A stretch of 57,305 nt of DNA from Rubellimicrobium thermophilum DSM 16684 (lineage in GTDB: Bacteria; Pseudomonadota; Alphaproteobacteria; Rhodobacterales; Rhodobacteraceae). Under the pieces are notes generated by a model. That model was not told the DNA's origin. It saw only the letters and a program-made list of their open reading frames with translations, and searched no databases. Of this stretch, positions 9,361 to 18,922 are shown in pieces (the stretch's first letter is position 1; every line of letters starts with the position of its first letter). Location: contig NZ_KE557324.1 in assembly GCF_000442315.1 (NCBI RefSeq), positions 350,279 through 407,583 on the forward strand, written 5' to 3'. The position numbers were made by a program, and so were the translations under genes.

Positions 9361-10036
9361 TCATTCGTCCCCCGGAACGCCGAAGGACGGGGCCTGCCGG
9401 GGGTCGAGCGCCCGCAGCACATAGGCCTCCATCTGCGGCCGGTAGACCTCCCAGGCCCGGGCCAGGGCCGCGACGGGGCAGTCGTCGCTCCAGTCGCAGC
9501 GCAGATCGACGAGCGGCCAGGACTGGACATCGACGACCATCAGGCCGGCGGAATGCACCGGGCCCGCCTCGCCTCCAGCGTCGAGACCGGCCCTGAGGGC
9601 CGCCAGCAGCCGGTCGCCCAGATGCCCCTCCGCGGTGGCGAAGGCCGCGAGCATCGCCTGCGGCACGGCCGCATCCGCAAGCAGGTTGCCCGCCGCGGCC
9701 ACATCGCGTGCCTGCGCCTCGGCCCAGAGCCCCCAGGGCCCTGGTGCCGGAGTGGATGGCGCTCGCCCCGCGGGTGTCCACCGCCAGCACCTGCCGGTAT
9801 TCGGGGAAGGCCGCGCGGCGGGACATCTCGGCCACGGCCTCGGGCGCCGACATCCCGCCCTGCATCAGATCGAGCGTCAGCGGCCCCAGCCGCGGGTCGG
9901 TCACGTTCTGCGTGGCTACCGCGCCCACCCGCGCCCGGGCATGTGCGCAGCGCGCCGCCACCGCCGGCGAGGACGAGGCGATGGCCACCCCGAACATCCC
10001 CGTCTTGGCACAGCGCGCCACAAGCGAGAAGGTCAT
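9361..10036 (-). pseudogene. DUF1028 (Ntn-hydrolase-like) protein, one frameshift
   Basis: The N-terminus (MTFSLVARCAKTGMFGVAIA, then ATQNVTDPRLGPLTLDLMQ) and the C-terminal half (AAAGNLLADAAVPQAMLAAF to SFGVPGDE) are typical of DUF1028, about 225 residues, a family with an Ntn-hydrolase-like fold and unproven activity. The frame breaks near 9730 in a G5 run; removing one G restores ALGLWAEAQARDVAAAGN. It follows ridA by 64 bp in the same direction, and DUF1028 genes are often found near RidA and amidohydrolase-type genes. It may be intact in the organism if the extra base is a sequencing error. Confidence 0.8.
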
Positions 10037-10100
10037 CGTCGCGATCCCTCCCTGCCTCCGTGCGGTTCCGCCCGCCGCCGGTCCGCTGCCCGCCCCGACC

Positions 10101-10523
10101 TCACGCCTCGTCCGGGATCACCGCGATCGCGTCGATCTCCACCAGCCATTCGGGGCGCGCGAGGGCCTGCACCACGAGGCCGGTCGAAACCGGGTGCACG
10201 CCCCGGATGTACTGGCCCATGGTGCGGTAGACGGCCTCGCGGTGGCGCACGTCGGTCAGATAGACCACGATCTTGACGAGATGCTCCATGCGCCCGCCGG
10301 CCTCCTCGATCAGCTGACGGATGTTCTGCATGACCTTGTGGGTCTGCTCGGCGGGATCGTGGCTCGCGATGTTGGTGCCGTCGTCGAGGTTCTGCGGGCA
10401 CTGCCCGCGCAGCCAGACCGTGCGGCCGCCGCGCGTGACCACCGCGTGGCAGAGGTCGTTGTCGAGCTTCTGTTCGGGGTAGGTGTCGCGGGTGTTGAAC
10501 CTGCGGATCCGGGTATGCGCCAT
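10101..10523 (-). CDS. RidA-family protein
   Basis: 140 residues, the size of RidA/YjgF/UK114 trimers, with family features: GQCPQNLDDGTNIA near the start, HKVMQNIRQLIEEAGGRMEH in the middle, then VKIVVYLTDVRHREAVY and a C-terminal VEIDAIAVIP. RidA proteins hydrolyse reactive enamine/imine intermediates; side branches act in specific catabolic pathways. The ATG at 10523 has its own GAGGAG ribosome-binding sequence, so it can be made separately although the upstream monooxygenase frame runs into it without a stop. It probably belongs to the same transcript as the monooxygenase and DUF1028 genes. Confidence 0.85.
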   Translation of the reverse strand: MAHTRIRRFNTRDTYPEQKLDNDLCHAVVTRGGRTVWLRGQCPQNLDDGTNIASHDPAEQTHKVMQNIRQLIEEAGGRMEHLVKIVVYLTDVRHREAVYRTMGQYIRGVHPVSTGLVVQALARPEWLVEIDAIAVIPDEA

Positions 10524-11954
10524 CGGCTTCTCCTCAACGGGTTGGCGGTCGTCGGGGCAGGGGTGCCGGGGCCGCGCCGGCGCCGCCCATGCAGGCAGGA
10601 TCGCACCGCTGGGCAAGGCTGCGAAATTACGCTCTGTCTCATCATTGCTGAGGTCGGGTCTAAGTCCGTGTCGCGTGACCCTGGCCCTGAGGGGCGCAGG
10701 CCGGCGCGAGGGAAGGTAGGCGAGGTAGTTGCGCTGGATCTCGATCTGGTCGGCGATGTGTTTCGCATCGTGCCAGACCCCCCACAGGAAGGACGAACCC
10801 CGCCGCGACTGCCAGGGCAGGCCGAGGAAATACACCCCCGGTTCGCTCGACACCCCGCGCTGGTGGCGCGGCCGGCCCTGCGCGTCGAAGGCATCCACCT
10901 TGAGCCAGCCGAAGTCCTGCCGGAAGCCGGTTGCCCAGATGATCGCGCCTACGCCGGCGCGCTTGAGGTCGAGCGCGGGGATCGGGCGGATCAGGCAGTC
11001 GGGATCGGGGAAGGGCTGGCGCGCCTGCGGCTCCTCGGGCAGGTCGAGCCCATAGCGCGCCGCATGGGCGTCGGCCGCATCGAGCAGCCTCAGATAGCTC
11101 GCGTCGCCTCGGGCGAGGTTCCGCGCGAGATCGTCTGCGAAGGCGATCACGCCGTCCTCGCAGGCCCGGGCGGACCCCACGAGCGTGATGCCCTCGCCTG
11201 CGAGTCTGCGGAAATCGACCGTCCGGCCGCCATAGGCCCCGCTCACCGCGATGGTCACGTGCTCGGCGCCGGGCGTGGGCGCAGCGATGTCCCAGAGCCC
11301 CAGCACACCCAGCCACCAGACGAAATCGCGGCCCCGATAGGCACGCGGAGGCCGCTCATGCGGGCCGACGCAGAGATAGACCTTGCGCCCGGCGCGGTTG
11401 AGCTCGTCGGCGATCTGCGCCCCGGAGGAGCCCGCACCGACCACCAGGACCGCGCCGTCCGGCAACTGGCCAGGGTTACGGTAGTGGAAGGAATGGATCT
11501 GCATCACCGGCACCGCGGCCGGCACGAGCGGTGGAATGACCGGGATCTGGAAGGCTCCGGTGGCCGCCACGATGCGTTGGGTCTCGATCTCGCCTTCGCT
11601 GGTCTGCACGCGAAAGCCGCTCTGCCCCGCGATGCGCTCGGCCCGCAGCACCTCGACGCCGGTGCGGATGGGTGCCTTCACCATGCGCGCATAGGCCTCG
11701 AGATAGTCCGCCACCGCGTCCTTGGGAACGAAGGCATCCGGGTTGAAGCCCCGGAATTCGAGATGGGGAAAGCGGTCGTGCCAGGCCGGGCCGTTGGCAA
11801 CGAGCGAATCCCACCGCCCGCTGCGCCAGGCCTCGGCAATACGGGCCTTCTCGAGCACGAGATGCGGAATGCCTTTGGCGCCCAGATGCTCGCTCATCGC
11901 GATCCCGGCCTGACCGCCGCCGACCACGAGCGTGTCGATCTTCTCCGCTGCCAT
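10524..11954 (-). CDS. Flavin monooxygenase-like FAD/NAD(P) oxidoreductase, no stop before ridA
   Basis: The frame from the ATG at 11954 (MAAEKIDTLVVGGGQAGIAM) shows an FAD Rossmann motif GGGQAG near residue 12, an NAD(P) motif VVGAGSSGAQIADEL near 170, the ATGF region near 390, and the ending FLGLPWQSRRGSSFLWGVWH usual for CzcO/FMO-type monooxygenases. After about residue 455 (YLAYLPSR) the reading loses family character, but no stop occurs before the ridA ATG and the frame continues in phase through ridA (617 residues in all). A frameshift near the 3' end or a lost stop is more likely than a true fusion. Likely role: oxygenation of a small organic substrate; substrate unknown. Confidence 0.75.
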
Positions 11955-12220
11955 GTCACGACCCTCGCTGCGAGCCGCCCCCCCCGTGACGGGGGCTGCC
12001 CGCGTCGGCCTCCGCAGGGGCTGCCGCAAGATGTCCGGCGGTCCCGCGCGCCAGGCTCCCACGGCCCCGGCCGCCGCAAAAGAACGCTTTGGCTTACCGT
12101 TGCTTCGTCTCTGCCTAACGGGTGGCCGAGTAAGCCGCCGACTGCGTTCCCTCACGCGCCGGGTTGCCTCCGTTGGCGAGGGGGAGAGCCGGGGTCTGGC
12201 GGAGGCGGTCCGGCCGTGGG

Positions 12221-12712
12221 TCAGGCGACGGTCAGCGGCTCGGGCAGCCAGAATTCCTCGAGATTCGCCCCCGGCGGCTCGCCCTCGGGCGCGATGCGAT
12301 CCACGACTGCGAACAGCCCCGGCTCATGCAGGGGTGTCAGGACCCCGTGCCAGCAGCCGCGGCGCAGATTGACCCCCTGTCCTGGCGCCGCGAGGAAGGC
12401 GCGGATGCGGCCCGGCAGGGCCTGCTGTCCTTCGGCGACGATGACGAGGAAGGGATCCGCTGTCATCGGCAGGAAGGCCTGCGATCCGAGCGGATGACGT
12501 TCCACCATCTCGAGGCGGTAGGGAAGGCTGCGCGGCCGGGCACGGAAGAGGCTGATCCCCGCCCGGCCGCCTGCGACGAAGTCGAGCTGCGCGCGGTCGT
12601 GCCAGCGCCCGCAGAGCCCCCGGTTGATGAGGCGGTCGGGCTCTCCCGTGGCGTCGAGCACCTCGCCGAAGGGGGCAAAGGCCGCGGCCGTCAGGGGCTC
12701 GATGCCGATCAC
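12221..12712 (-). CDS. allA: Ureidoglycolate lyase
   Basis: 163 residues starting at a GTG (12712) that overlaps the stop of allE as GTGA. The sequence (IEPLTAAAFAPFGEVLDATG, then MVERHPLGSQAFLPM and the WHGVLTPLHEP segment near the C-terminus) is typical of AllA, a cupin-type lyase that splits (S)-ureidoglycolate into glyoxylate and urea. Its place as last gene of the allE / puuE-uraD operon fits the final step of urate breakdown. Length is normal for the family. Confidence 0.92.
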   Translation of the reverse strand: MIGIEPLTAAAFAPFGEVLDATGEPDRLINRGLCGRWHDRAQLDFVAGGRAGISLFRARPRSLPYRLEMVERHPLGSQAFLPMTADPFLVIVAEGQQALPGRIRAFLAAPGQGVNLRRGCWHGVLTPLHEPGLFAVVDRIAPEGEPPGANLEEFWLPEPLTVA

Positions 12713-13530
12713 GGCGCGCCCCGGAAGGTCAGCGCCGGATGACGGTTCACATCCTTGTAGAGCAGGTAGCGGAAGGGGCCGTCGCCCGTGGCGATGCAGG
12801 CCTGCGGGCAGAAGGCGCGCAGCCACATGAAGTCGCCGGGTCCGACCTCGTGCCAGCGGTCGTTGAGCAGATAGCGCGCCGTCCCCTCGAGGACATAGAG
12901 GCCGTGTTCCATCACATGCGTCTCGGCAAAGGGGATGCGCCCGCCGGGACGGAAGGTGACGATATTCACATGCATGTCGTGGCGCAGATCCTGCGGATCG
13001 ACGAAGCGCGTCGTCCCCCATTGTTCCGTTCCCGGCATCCAGTTCACGGGAGTCTGCGCGTCCGAGGTCAGCAGGAACTCCGGCACCGCAAGACCGTCTA
13101 CCGGAATGTAGCGTCGCCGGATCCAGTGGAGACGAAGCCGGGTCGTGGCGCGGATCGCCCAGGGGCGTCCGGGGGGAAGATAGGCATAGCTGCCGGCGGT
13201 CAGCGCGTGATGCCCCCCTGCCGCCCAGAGCCGGCCTTCGCCCTCGGCCACGAACAGCACCCCTTCGGCATGGAAGTCCGGCTCGGGATCTTCCGAGCCG
13301 CCACCGGCCTCCACCTCGACGGCAAGCTGCGCGAAGGTCTCGGCAAAGCCGGACAGCGGACGGGCGAGGATCCAGGCCCGCGTCCGTTCCCATCTGGGCA
13401 GCAGGCTGGTGACGATGTCGCGCTGCACCGCGGCGGGGATCAGGGCATAGGCCGCGGTGAAGATGGCGCCATTGGCAGCGGGATCGCCGGTCTGATCAGG
13501 CAGTCCGCCAGGGGGAAAGGCATAGGTCAT
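12709..13530 (-). CDS. allE: (S)-ureidoglycine aminohydrolase, bicupin
   Basis: 273 residues forming two cupin halves, as in AllE/YlbA. Metal-ligand type residues appear in the C-terminal cupin (ETHVMEHGLYVLEG, then WHEVGPGDFMWLRAF). The enzyme releases ammonia from (S)-ureidoglycine to give (S)-ureidoglycolate, the substrate of AllA encoded immediately downstream. Start ATG at 13530 overlaps the stop of puuE-uraD by ATGA, and its own stop overlaps allA, so the three are tightly coupled. Confidence 0.9.
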   Translation of the reverse strand: MTYAFPPGGLPDQTGDPAANGAIFTAAYALIPAAVQRDIVTSLLPRWERTRAWILARPLSGFAETFAQLAVEVEAGGGSEDPEPDFHAEGVLFVAEGEGRLWAAGGHHALTAGSYAYLPPGRPWAIRATTRLRLHWIRRRYIPVDGLAVPEFLLTSDAQTPVNWMPGTEQWGTTRFVDPQDLRHDMHVNIVTFRPGGRIPFAETHVMEHGLYVLEGTARYLLNDRWHEVGPGDFMWLRAFCPQACIATGDGPFRYLLYKDVNRHPALTFRGAP

Positions 13531-14933
13531 GGCAGGATCGTCTTCAGCCGCAGAAGGACGATGCGTTCGACCTGACGGAGGGCCTCGGCCGCCTCGGCGG
13601 CGGTCTCCTGGGTCAGCCGCCGCTCGAAGGCAGACAGGATCGAGGCCTTGTCGTGGTCGCGTACCGCGATGATGAAGGGAAAGCCGTGCCGCGCGACATA
13701 GGCGGCATTGAGGGCCTCGAAACGCGCCCTCTCGGCATCTGTCAGGGCATCGAGGCCGGCACTGGCCTGCTCGGCGGCCGAATCGGCTGTCAGGCGCCGC
13801 GCCTGCGCGAGCCGCCCTGCCAGATCCGGATGGGCACGCAGCACCGAGAGCTGCTCCTCCTCCGATGCGCTCCGGAGCACCCGGGCGAATGCATGAGCCA
13901 GGCCCTCGGCGCTGTCATGGGCCGGCCCCAGCTCGAGCATCCAGGCGCGCTCGGCCACCCAGGGGGAATGTTCGACGATGCCGCCGAAGCGTTCGACGAA
14001 GCGTTCGCGCGTCATGGCCGAAGGGCGTTCGGAGGGGCGGGGCGGATGGCGGCTGCGCCAATGCGCGGCGATCTGGCCCCGGGTGGCGAACCAGACGCCC
14101 CCCTTCTGTGCGGCATGGCGGAGGAATTGCTGCAATCCCGCCGCCTTGCCCGGTCGTCCGGCGAGGCGGCAATGCAGCCCGACCGACATCATCCGTCCCC
14201 CTTCGGCATGCAGGACATCGAAGCTGTCGCAGAGATAATCGCCGAAATCCCGTCCCGTGACCCAGCCGGGCGAGACGGCGAAGCGCATGTCGTTGGCCTC
14301 GAGCGTGTAGGGAATCACGAGCTGATCGCGTCCGCCCAGATGGATCCAGTGCGGCAGGTCGTCGTCATAGGCGTCCGAGATCCAGTCGAACAGGCCTGTC
14401 TCCGCCACGAGACGCACGGTGTTGATGCTGCAGCGTCCCGTATACCAGCCACGGGGCCTCTCTCCCACCACTTCGGCATGAAGGCGGATCGCCTCGGCGA
14501 TCTGGGTGCGCTCCGTCGCCTCGTCCATGTCGCGGTGTTCGATCCATTTCAGGCCATGCGAGGCGATCTCCCAGCCGGCGGCCTTCATCGCACTGACCTG
14601 TTCGGGCGACCGGGCAAGCGCGCTGGCCACCCCGAAGACCGTCACCGGCAGATCCCGCAGCATCCGATGGAGCCGCCAGAACCCCGCCCTCGCACCGTAG
14701 TCGTAGATGGACTCCATGTTCCAGTGCCGCATGCCCGGCCAGGGCTGGGCGCCGGCGATGTCGGACAGGAAGGCCTCCGAGGCGGCATCGCCATGGAGCA
14801 GGCAGTTCTCGCCGCCCTCCTCGTAATTCAGCACGAGGGAAACGGCCACGCGCGCATCCCCGGGCCAGTCCGCCTCGGGCGGGGTCGGGCCGTGGCCGCG
14901 CAGATCTCGAAGATATCGGGGAGCCTCCAGCAT
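13527..14933 (-). CDS. PuuE-type allantoinase fused to OHCU decarboxylase
   Basis: A 468-residue two-domain enzyme. Residues 1 to about 300 are the PuuE polysaccharide-deacetylase-like allantoinase (YLRDLRGHGPTPPEADWP, SIYDYGARAGFWRLHRML, EIASHGLKWIEH), which opens allantoin to allantoate. Residues from about 308 (MTRERFVERFGGIVEHSPWV) are 2-oxo-4-hydroxy-4-carboxy-5-ureidoimidazoline decarboxylase, UraD (RAHPDLAGRLA, then GFPFIIAVRDHDKASIL). The fusion joins two consecutive steps, OHCU to (S)-allantoin to allantoate, and is known in other proteobacteria. The start at 14933 is where homology begins; its ribosome-binding site is weak. It is divergent from uraH. Confidence 0.92.
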   Translation of the reverse strand: MLEAPRYLRDLRGHGPTPPEADWPGDARVAVSLVLNYEEGGENCLLHGDAASEAFLSDIAGAQPWPGMRHWNMESIYDYGARAGFWRLHRMLRDLPVTVFGVASALARSPEQVSAMKAAGWEIASHGLKWIEHRDMDEATERTQIAEAIRLHAEVVGERPRGWYTGRCSINTVRLVAETGLFDWISDAYDDDLPHWIHLGGRDQLVIPYTLEANDMRFAVSPGWVTGRDFGDYLCDSFDVLHAEGGRMMSVGLHCRLAGRPGKAAGLQQFLRHAAQKGGVWFATRGQIAAHWRSRHPPRPSERPSAMTRERFVERFGGIVEHSPWVAERAWMLELGPAHDSAEGLAHAFARVLRSASEEEQLSVLRAHPDLAGRLAQARRLTADSAAEQASAGLDALTDAERARFEALNAAYVARHGFPFIIAVRDHDKASILSAFERRLTQETAAEAAEALRQVERIVLLRLKTILP

Positions 14934-15011
14934 GGGTCCGAAGGTGACGCGACATGCAGGGACTTGCAACCCGCCCCGCCTGCCCGGAAACTGTCGTCAG
15001 GAGGAACCGGA

Positions 15012-15365
15012 ATGGCAGAGGGCTGGCTGACGACCCATGTGCTCGATACCGCGAGGGGGGTGCCGGCGGCAGGCATGCGGGTTGTCCTCGATCGGCTTGC
15101 CGATGGGCGGCGCGAGCGTCTGGCCGAGGCGGTCACCAACGCCGACGGACGCACCGACGCACCGATCCTGCCGAAGGAGCGCTTTGCCCCCGGTCTCTAC
15201 GAGCTGACCTTCCATGCCGGCGCCTATCTGCGCGCGCAGGGTGCCTGCCTGACCGACCCGCCCTTCCTGGACGAGGTGCCGATCCGTTTCGGCATGCAGG
15301 CCGGGCATTACCATGTCCCGCTGCTGCTCTCGCCCTTCGGCTATTCGACCTATCGCGGCTCCTGA
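15012..15365 (+). CDS. uraH: 5-Hydroxyisourate hydrolase
   Basis: 117 residues of the transthyretin-related family, with active-site His9 in LTTHVLDTARG, the Arg in NADGRTD, GHYHVPLLLSPFGYSTY near the end and the diagnostic C-terminal YRGS. It hydrolyses 5-hydroxyisourate to OHCU, between PuuD and UraD. A strong AGGAGG ribosome-binding site lies 5 bases before the ATG. It is divergent from the puuE-uraD operon with only about 80 bp between, and puuD follows 75 bp downstream. Confidence 0.95.
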   Translation: MAEGWLTTHVLDTARGVPAAGMRVVLDRLADGRRERLAEAVTNADGRTDAPILPKERFAPGLYELTFHAGAYLRAQGACLTDPPFLDEVPIRFGMQAGHYHVPLLLSPFGYSTYRGS

Positions 15366-15440
15366 CCCGGCGTCCACCGTCCCGCCTCTTCCCGCAGGCA
15401 CCGCCGCCCGCTAGCCTGACCGGAAGAGAAGGGGGACAGG

Positions 15441-16657
15441 ATGTATGATCTCGCAGTGATCGCACATTGGGCCGAGTTTGCCGTGCGCTGGCTTCATGTG
15501 ATCACGGCCATCGCCTGGATCGGCTCATCCTTCTACTTCATCGCCCTCGACCTCGGCTTGCACCGCGACCGGCAGCTGGCCTCCGGTGCCGATGGGGAGG
15601 AATGGCAGGTCCATGGCGGCGGCTTCTATCACATCCAGAAATATCTCGTCGCGCCGGAGCGGATGCCCTCCGACCTCGTCTGGTTCAAATGGGAGAGCTA
15701 TTCCACCTGGCTTTCGGGTTTCGCCCTGCTGGTTCTTGTCTACTGGATCGGGGGCGAGCTGTTCCTGATCGATCCGCAGGTGGCCGATATCCCGCTCTGG
15801 CAGGGCATCGTCCTGTCAGGCGCGAGCCTCGCCTTCGGCTGGCTCGCCTATGACGCGATGTGCCGTTCGCGCTTCGGGAACGAGCCGTTTCGCCTCATGC
15901 TCGGCCTCTTCGGGCTGATCGTCCTGATGGCGCTGTTCTACACCTCGGTCTTCTCGGGTCGGGCGGCGCTTCTGCATATGGGCGCCTTCACGGCCACGCT
16001 GATGACGGGCAACGTGTTCTTCGTCATCATCCCCAACCAGAAGATCGTCGTGGCCGACTTGATCGCGGGCCGCCGGCCTGACCCGGAATACGGCCGCATC
16101 GCCAAGCAGCGCAGCACCCACAACAACTATCTGACGCTGCCTGTCATCTTCCTGATGCTGTCGAATCACTATCCGCTGGCCTTCGGGGGCGATCATGCCT
16201 GGGCCATCGCCTGTCTGGTCTTCCTGATGGGGGTGACGATCCGGCACTGGTTCAACACGGTCCATGCCCGCAAGGGGCGCCGCACTGGACCTGGGCGGCA
16301 ACGGTGGTGATCTTCCTCCTGATCGTCTTTCTGTCCGTCCCCCGTGCCTTCACCTATGACGCGACCGCAGAGGCGATGCCGCCGGCAGCCGCCCGCCATG
16401 CCGAAGCCGAGGGCTTTGCGGCGGTGCGCGACGTGGTCCAGAGCCGCTGCGCCATGTGTCACGCGGCCGAACCGGGCTGGGGCAACCTGTACTGGCCGCC
16501 GAAGGGGGTCATGCTCGAGACCGATGCCCAGATCGCGGCCCATGCACGGGAGATCTATCTTCAGGCCGGTCTGAGCCGCGCCATGCCCCCGGCCAACATC
16601 ACCGGCCTGACCGAGGAGGAGCGCGCGCTCATCCGCGCCTGGTATCGGGGAAGCTGA
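15441..16657 (+). pseudogene. puuD: Membrane urate hydroxylase PuuD, one frameshift
   Basis: The N-terminal 280 residues form a multi-spanning membrane domain (AVRWLHVITAIAWIGSSFYF, HIQKYLVAP, LLHMGAFTATLMTGNVFFVI), and the C-terminal part, in another frame from about 16285, carries a cytochrome c motif CAMCH and MPPAN. Together they are PuuD, which oxidises urate to 5-hydroxyisourate and passes electrons through its cytochrome domain to the respiratory chain. Restoring one G in the GGGGCGCCGC segment near 16278 joins the halves (KGRPHWTWAATVVIF). If the deletion is real, the cytochrome domain and hence activity would be lost; a sequencing error is likely given the intact downstream pathway. 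Confidence 0.88.
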
Positions 16658-16728
16658 GCCGCCTTGTCCCTGTCCGCTCCGGGCAGGCGGCTTGACGCGG
16701 CCCCCTCCGCGGCGCATCTCGGAGCGTC

Positions 16729-17199
16729 ATGGTCGAGAAACCCAGTCCCAACCGCAAGCTCATCGCCGAGAACCGGCGCGCCCGCCACGACTATGCCATC
16801 GAGGACGATCTCGAAGCCGGGATCGTGCTGATGGGAAGCGAGGTGAAATCGCTGCGTCACGGCAAGGCGAATATCGCCGAGAGCTATGCCGCCGTCGAGG
16901 ACGGGGAGCTGTGGCTCGTCAATGCCTATATCGCGCCCTATGAACCGGCCCGGACCTGGGGACATGAGGAGCGCCGCCGTCGCAAGCTCCTGGCCAGCCG
17001 TCGCGAGATTGCCCGGCTCTGGTCCGCCACCCGGCGCGAAGGAATGACCATCGTGCCGCTGTCCATGTATTTCAACGACAAGGGTCGCGTGAAGCTCAAG
17101 CTCGGTATCGCCAAGGGCAAGAAGCTCCACGACAAGCGCGCGAGCGAGGCTGAACGCGACTGGAACCGCCAGAAGCGCCGTCTGCTCAAGGAAGGGTAG
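16729..17199 (+). CDS. smpB: SsrA-binding protein SmpB
   Basis: 156 residues with the full SmpB signature: [20 protein letters not shown], the tmRNA-binding [22 protein letters not shown] and a basic C-terminal tail [17 protein letters not shown] that inserts into the ribosomal decoding channel. It works with tmRNA in trans-translation to rescue stalled ribosomes. Usual length, intact, and very well conserved. No tmRNA gene is seen nearby. Confidence 0.97.
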   Translation: MVEKPSPNRKLIAENRRARHDYAIEDDLEAGIVLMGSEVKSLRHGKANIAESYAAVEDGELWLVNAYIAPYEPARTWGHEERRRRKLLASRREIARLWSATRREGMTIVPLSMYFNDKGRVKLKLGIAKGKKLHDKRASEAERDWNRQKRRLLKEG

Positions 17200-17204
17200 G
17201 GGTT

Positions 17205-18050
17205 TCAGGCGCGCCGGGTGATGCGGTCCATGACGCGGGTCGGCAGGATGCGCCGCAGCACCGAAGCCGCCCTTGCCGGCACCGTGACCGTGTAGCGCGG
17301 CCGCGGCCGCGGGCTTTCGAGCGCCCGCACCAGCACCGCACTGACGGCCGCAGGAGACAGTTCCCAGCGATCCTTGCGTGCGGGTGGATCATAGAGACGG
17401 TGCAGCAGGCTCTCGTATTCGGCGGCGCGTGCCGAGGCGCGCCAGTCGATCCAGCGTTCGAAATGCGGCACCGCGTTTTCGCGGATGCGGGTGGCGATGG
17501 GGCCCGGCTCGATCAGGATCACCTCGATCCCGGTGCCCGCCATCTCGAGCCGCAGCACATCCGTCAGCCCCTCGAGGGCGAATTTCGTCGCCACATAGGC
17601 GCCACGCCAGCGCGCGCCCACGAGGCCGAGGACCGACGAGCAGTTGACGATGCGCCCCGCGCCGCGCGCCCGCATGGCCGGAATCACCCGCCGTGTCAGA
17701 TCGTGCCAGCCGAAGAGATTGGCCTGGAAGATCGCCTCGAGCGCGCCGCGCGGCAGATCCTCCACCGCTCCGGGGCAGGCATGGGCCCCGTTGTTGAACA
17801 GCGCATCGAGCCGCCCTTCCGTTCGCTCCAGCGCCTCGGCCGCGCCGCGTTCGACCGAGAGGGGATCGGCGTAATCGAGGGGAAAGCTCTCGAAACCCTC
17901 CTGGCGGAGCCGTTCGCAATCCGCTGGCTTGCGGCAGGAAGCGAGGACGCGCCAGCCGCGGCCGCGCAGCGTCCGGGCGGCATCGAGCCCGATGCCCGAG
18001 GAACAGCCGGTGATCAGGATGCTGCGCGAAGGCGCGGTCAAGGTCGTCAT
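17205..18050 (-). CDS. SDR-family NAD(P)-dependent oxidoreductase
   Basis: 281 residues. The cofactor motif is TGCSSGIG near residue 14, the NNG motif is in ALFNNGAHA, the catalytic Ser in NCSSVLG and Tyr/Lys in YVATK. The C-terminal extension past residue 230 (RYTVTVPARAASVLRRILPT) is typical of the retinol/17-beta-type classical SDR subgroup. The start at 18050 was chosen because the Rossmann fold begins there. It converges on smpB with only 5 bp between the stops. Substrate unknown. Confidence 0.85.
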   Translation of the reverse strand: MTTLTAPSRSILITGCSSGIGLDAARTLRGRGWRVLASCRKPADCERLRQEGFESFPLDYADPLSVERGAAEALERTEGRLDALFNNGAHACPGAVEDLPRGALEAIFQANLFGWHDLTRRVIPAMRARGAGRIVNCSSVLGLVGARWRGAYVATKFALEGLTDVLRLEMAGTGIEVILIEPGPIATRIRENAVPHFERWIDWRASARAAEYESLLHRLYDPPARKDRWELSPAAVSAVLVRALESPRPRPRYTVTVPARAASVLRRILPTRVMDRITRRA

Positions 18051-18118
18051 GGTCCGGGGGCCCCTTTCGCGTCCGTGCCTGACGCGGCAGGAGGACGGGC
18101 GCAAGGGGGGGCGTCCTG

Positions 18119-18767
18119 TCACCCGTCCGGGAGAGGGGCCAGATAGCGGGCCGACATCCACCCTTCGGTTCCGTCTTCGCCGCGCACGCGCAGCCAGTTC
18201 CCCTCGGCCCCGAGCACCTCCGTGCGCTGGCCGGCGACAAGCTGTCCCACCACCTCGAAGCCGGTGCCCGGACCGGCCCGCATGTTCACGCGATCACCCG
18301 TCACGATGCGGAACCCTCCCGGAATGCCGGACGCATCGCCCGCAGCTGCTGCATCGGCAGCGGTGCCGGTGGCGGTCTGCGGTGCGACAAGGGCGGTGGC
18401 AAGGGCCTCCTCGATGCGGCCGGCCAGATCGGGGGCGATGGTGGCCAGCGCGTCTCCGGGGGGCAAGAGGGCTCTCGGGCAGGGGTGCTCGCGTGCCCGC
18501 TGCGAGAGCGTCGAGCGCGGCCGGTGCCGTATCGGCGCGCGTGACCTGGGGTGTCGCGGCCCCGGAAGGCAGGCTGACGGGCGCCGCATCGGGATCGGGC
18601 GCGGTCACCGTGGCAAGGGGTCCTGTGCCGTTTCTGCCGCCCGCTCCGTCCGCCGGCGCGATGTCCGCTTCCGCGGTGACCGTCCCGGGCACGAAGTCGG
18701 CGCCGCCCGACAGTTCCCAGTAGAGCCAGCCGAGGAACAGGAAGGACAGGAGGATGAAGACTCTCAT
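18119..18767 (-). pseudogene. Membrane-anchored SH3-domain protein, one frameshift
   Basis: The first 25 residues form a single transmembrane helix (VFILLSFLFLGWLYWEL), followed by an Ala/Pro-rich linker. In the other frame the last 70 residues are a bacterial SH3 (SH3_3) domain: VTGDRVNMRAGPGTGFEVVG, then EGNWLRVRGEDGTEGWMSARY. Removing one C from the C6 run (G6 on the + strand, 18458-18463) joins them through SPLAPGDALATIAP. Such proteins sit in the periplasm and bind cell-wall components. It is divergent from parC. Break probably a base-calling error. Confidence 0.75.
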
Positions 18768-18922
18768 GGCCGCCTCTCGGTCGTTGGTCGTTGCGCGCCC
18801 ATTTCCAAGGGGCCGATCGGGGCTCTGGCCCCCAACGGCATCCCATATAGCGCAGGAGGCGCGACAGATCAGCGTCCCCGTCGCGCCTTGCGGAGACGAC
18901 TCCGATGTTCTAGCGAAGTTCC

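Noticed and set aside
9708..12497. A 929-codon + strand open frame
   Set aside because: It covers the antisense of the DUF1028, RidA and monooxygenase genes and has no recognisable domain; long antisense frames are common at this GC content.
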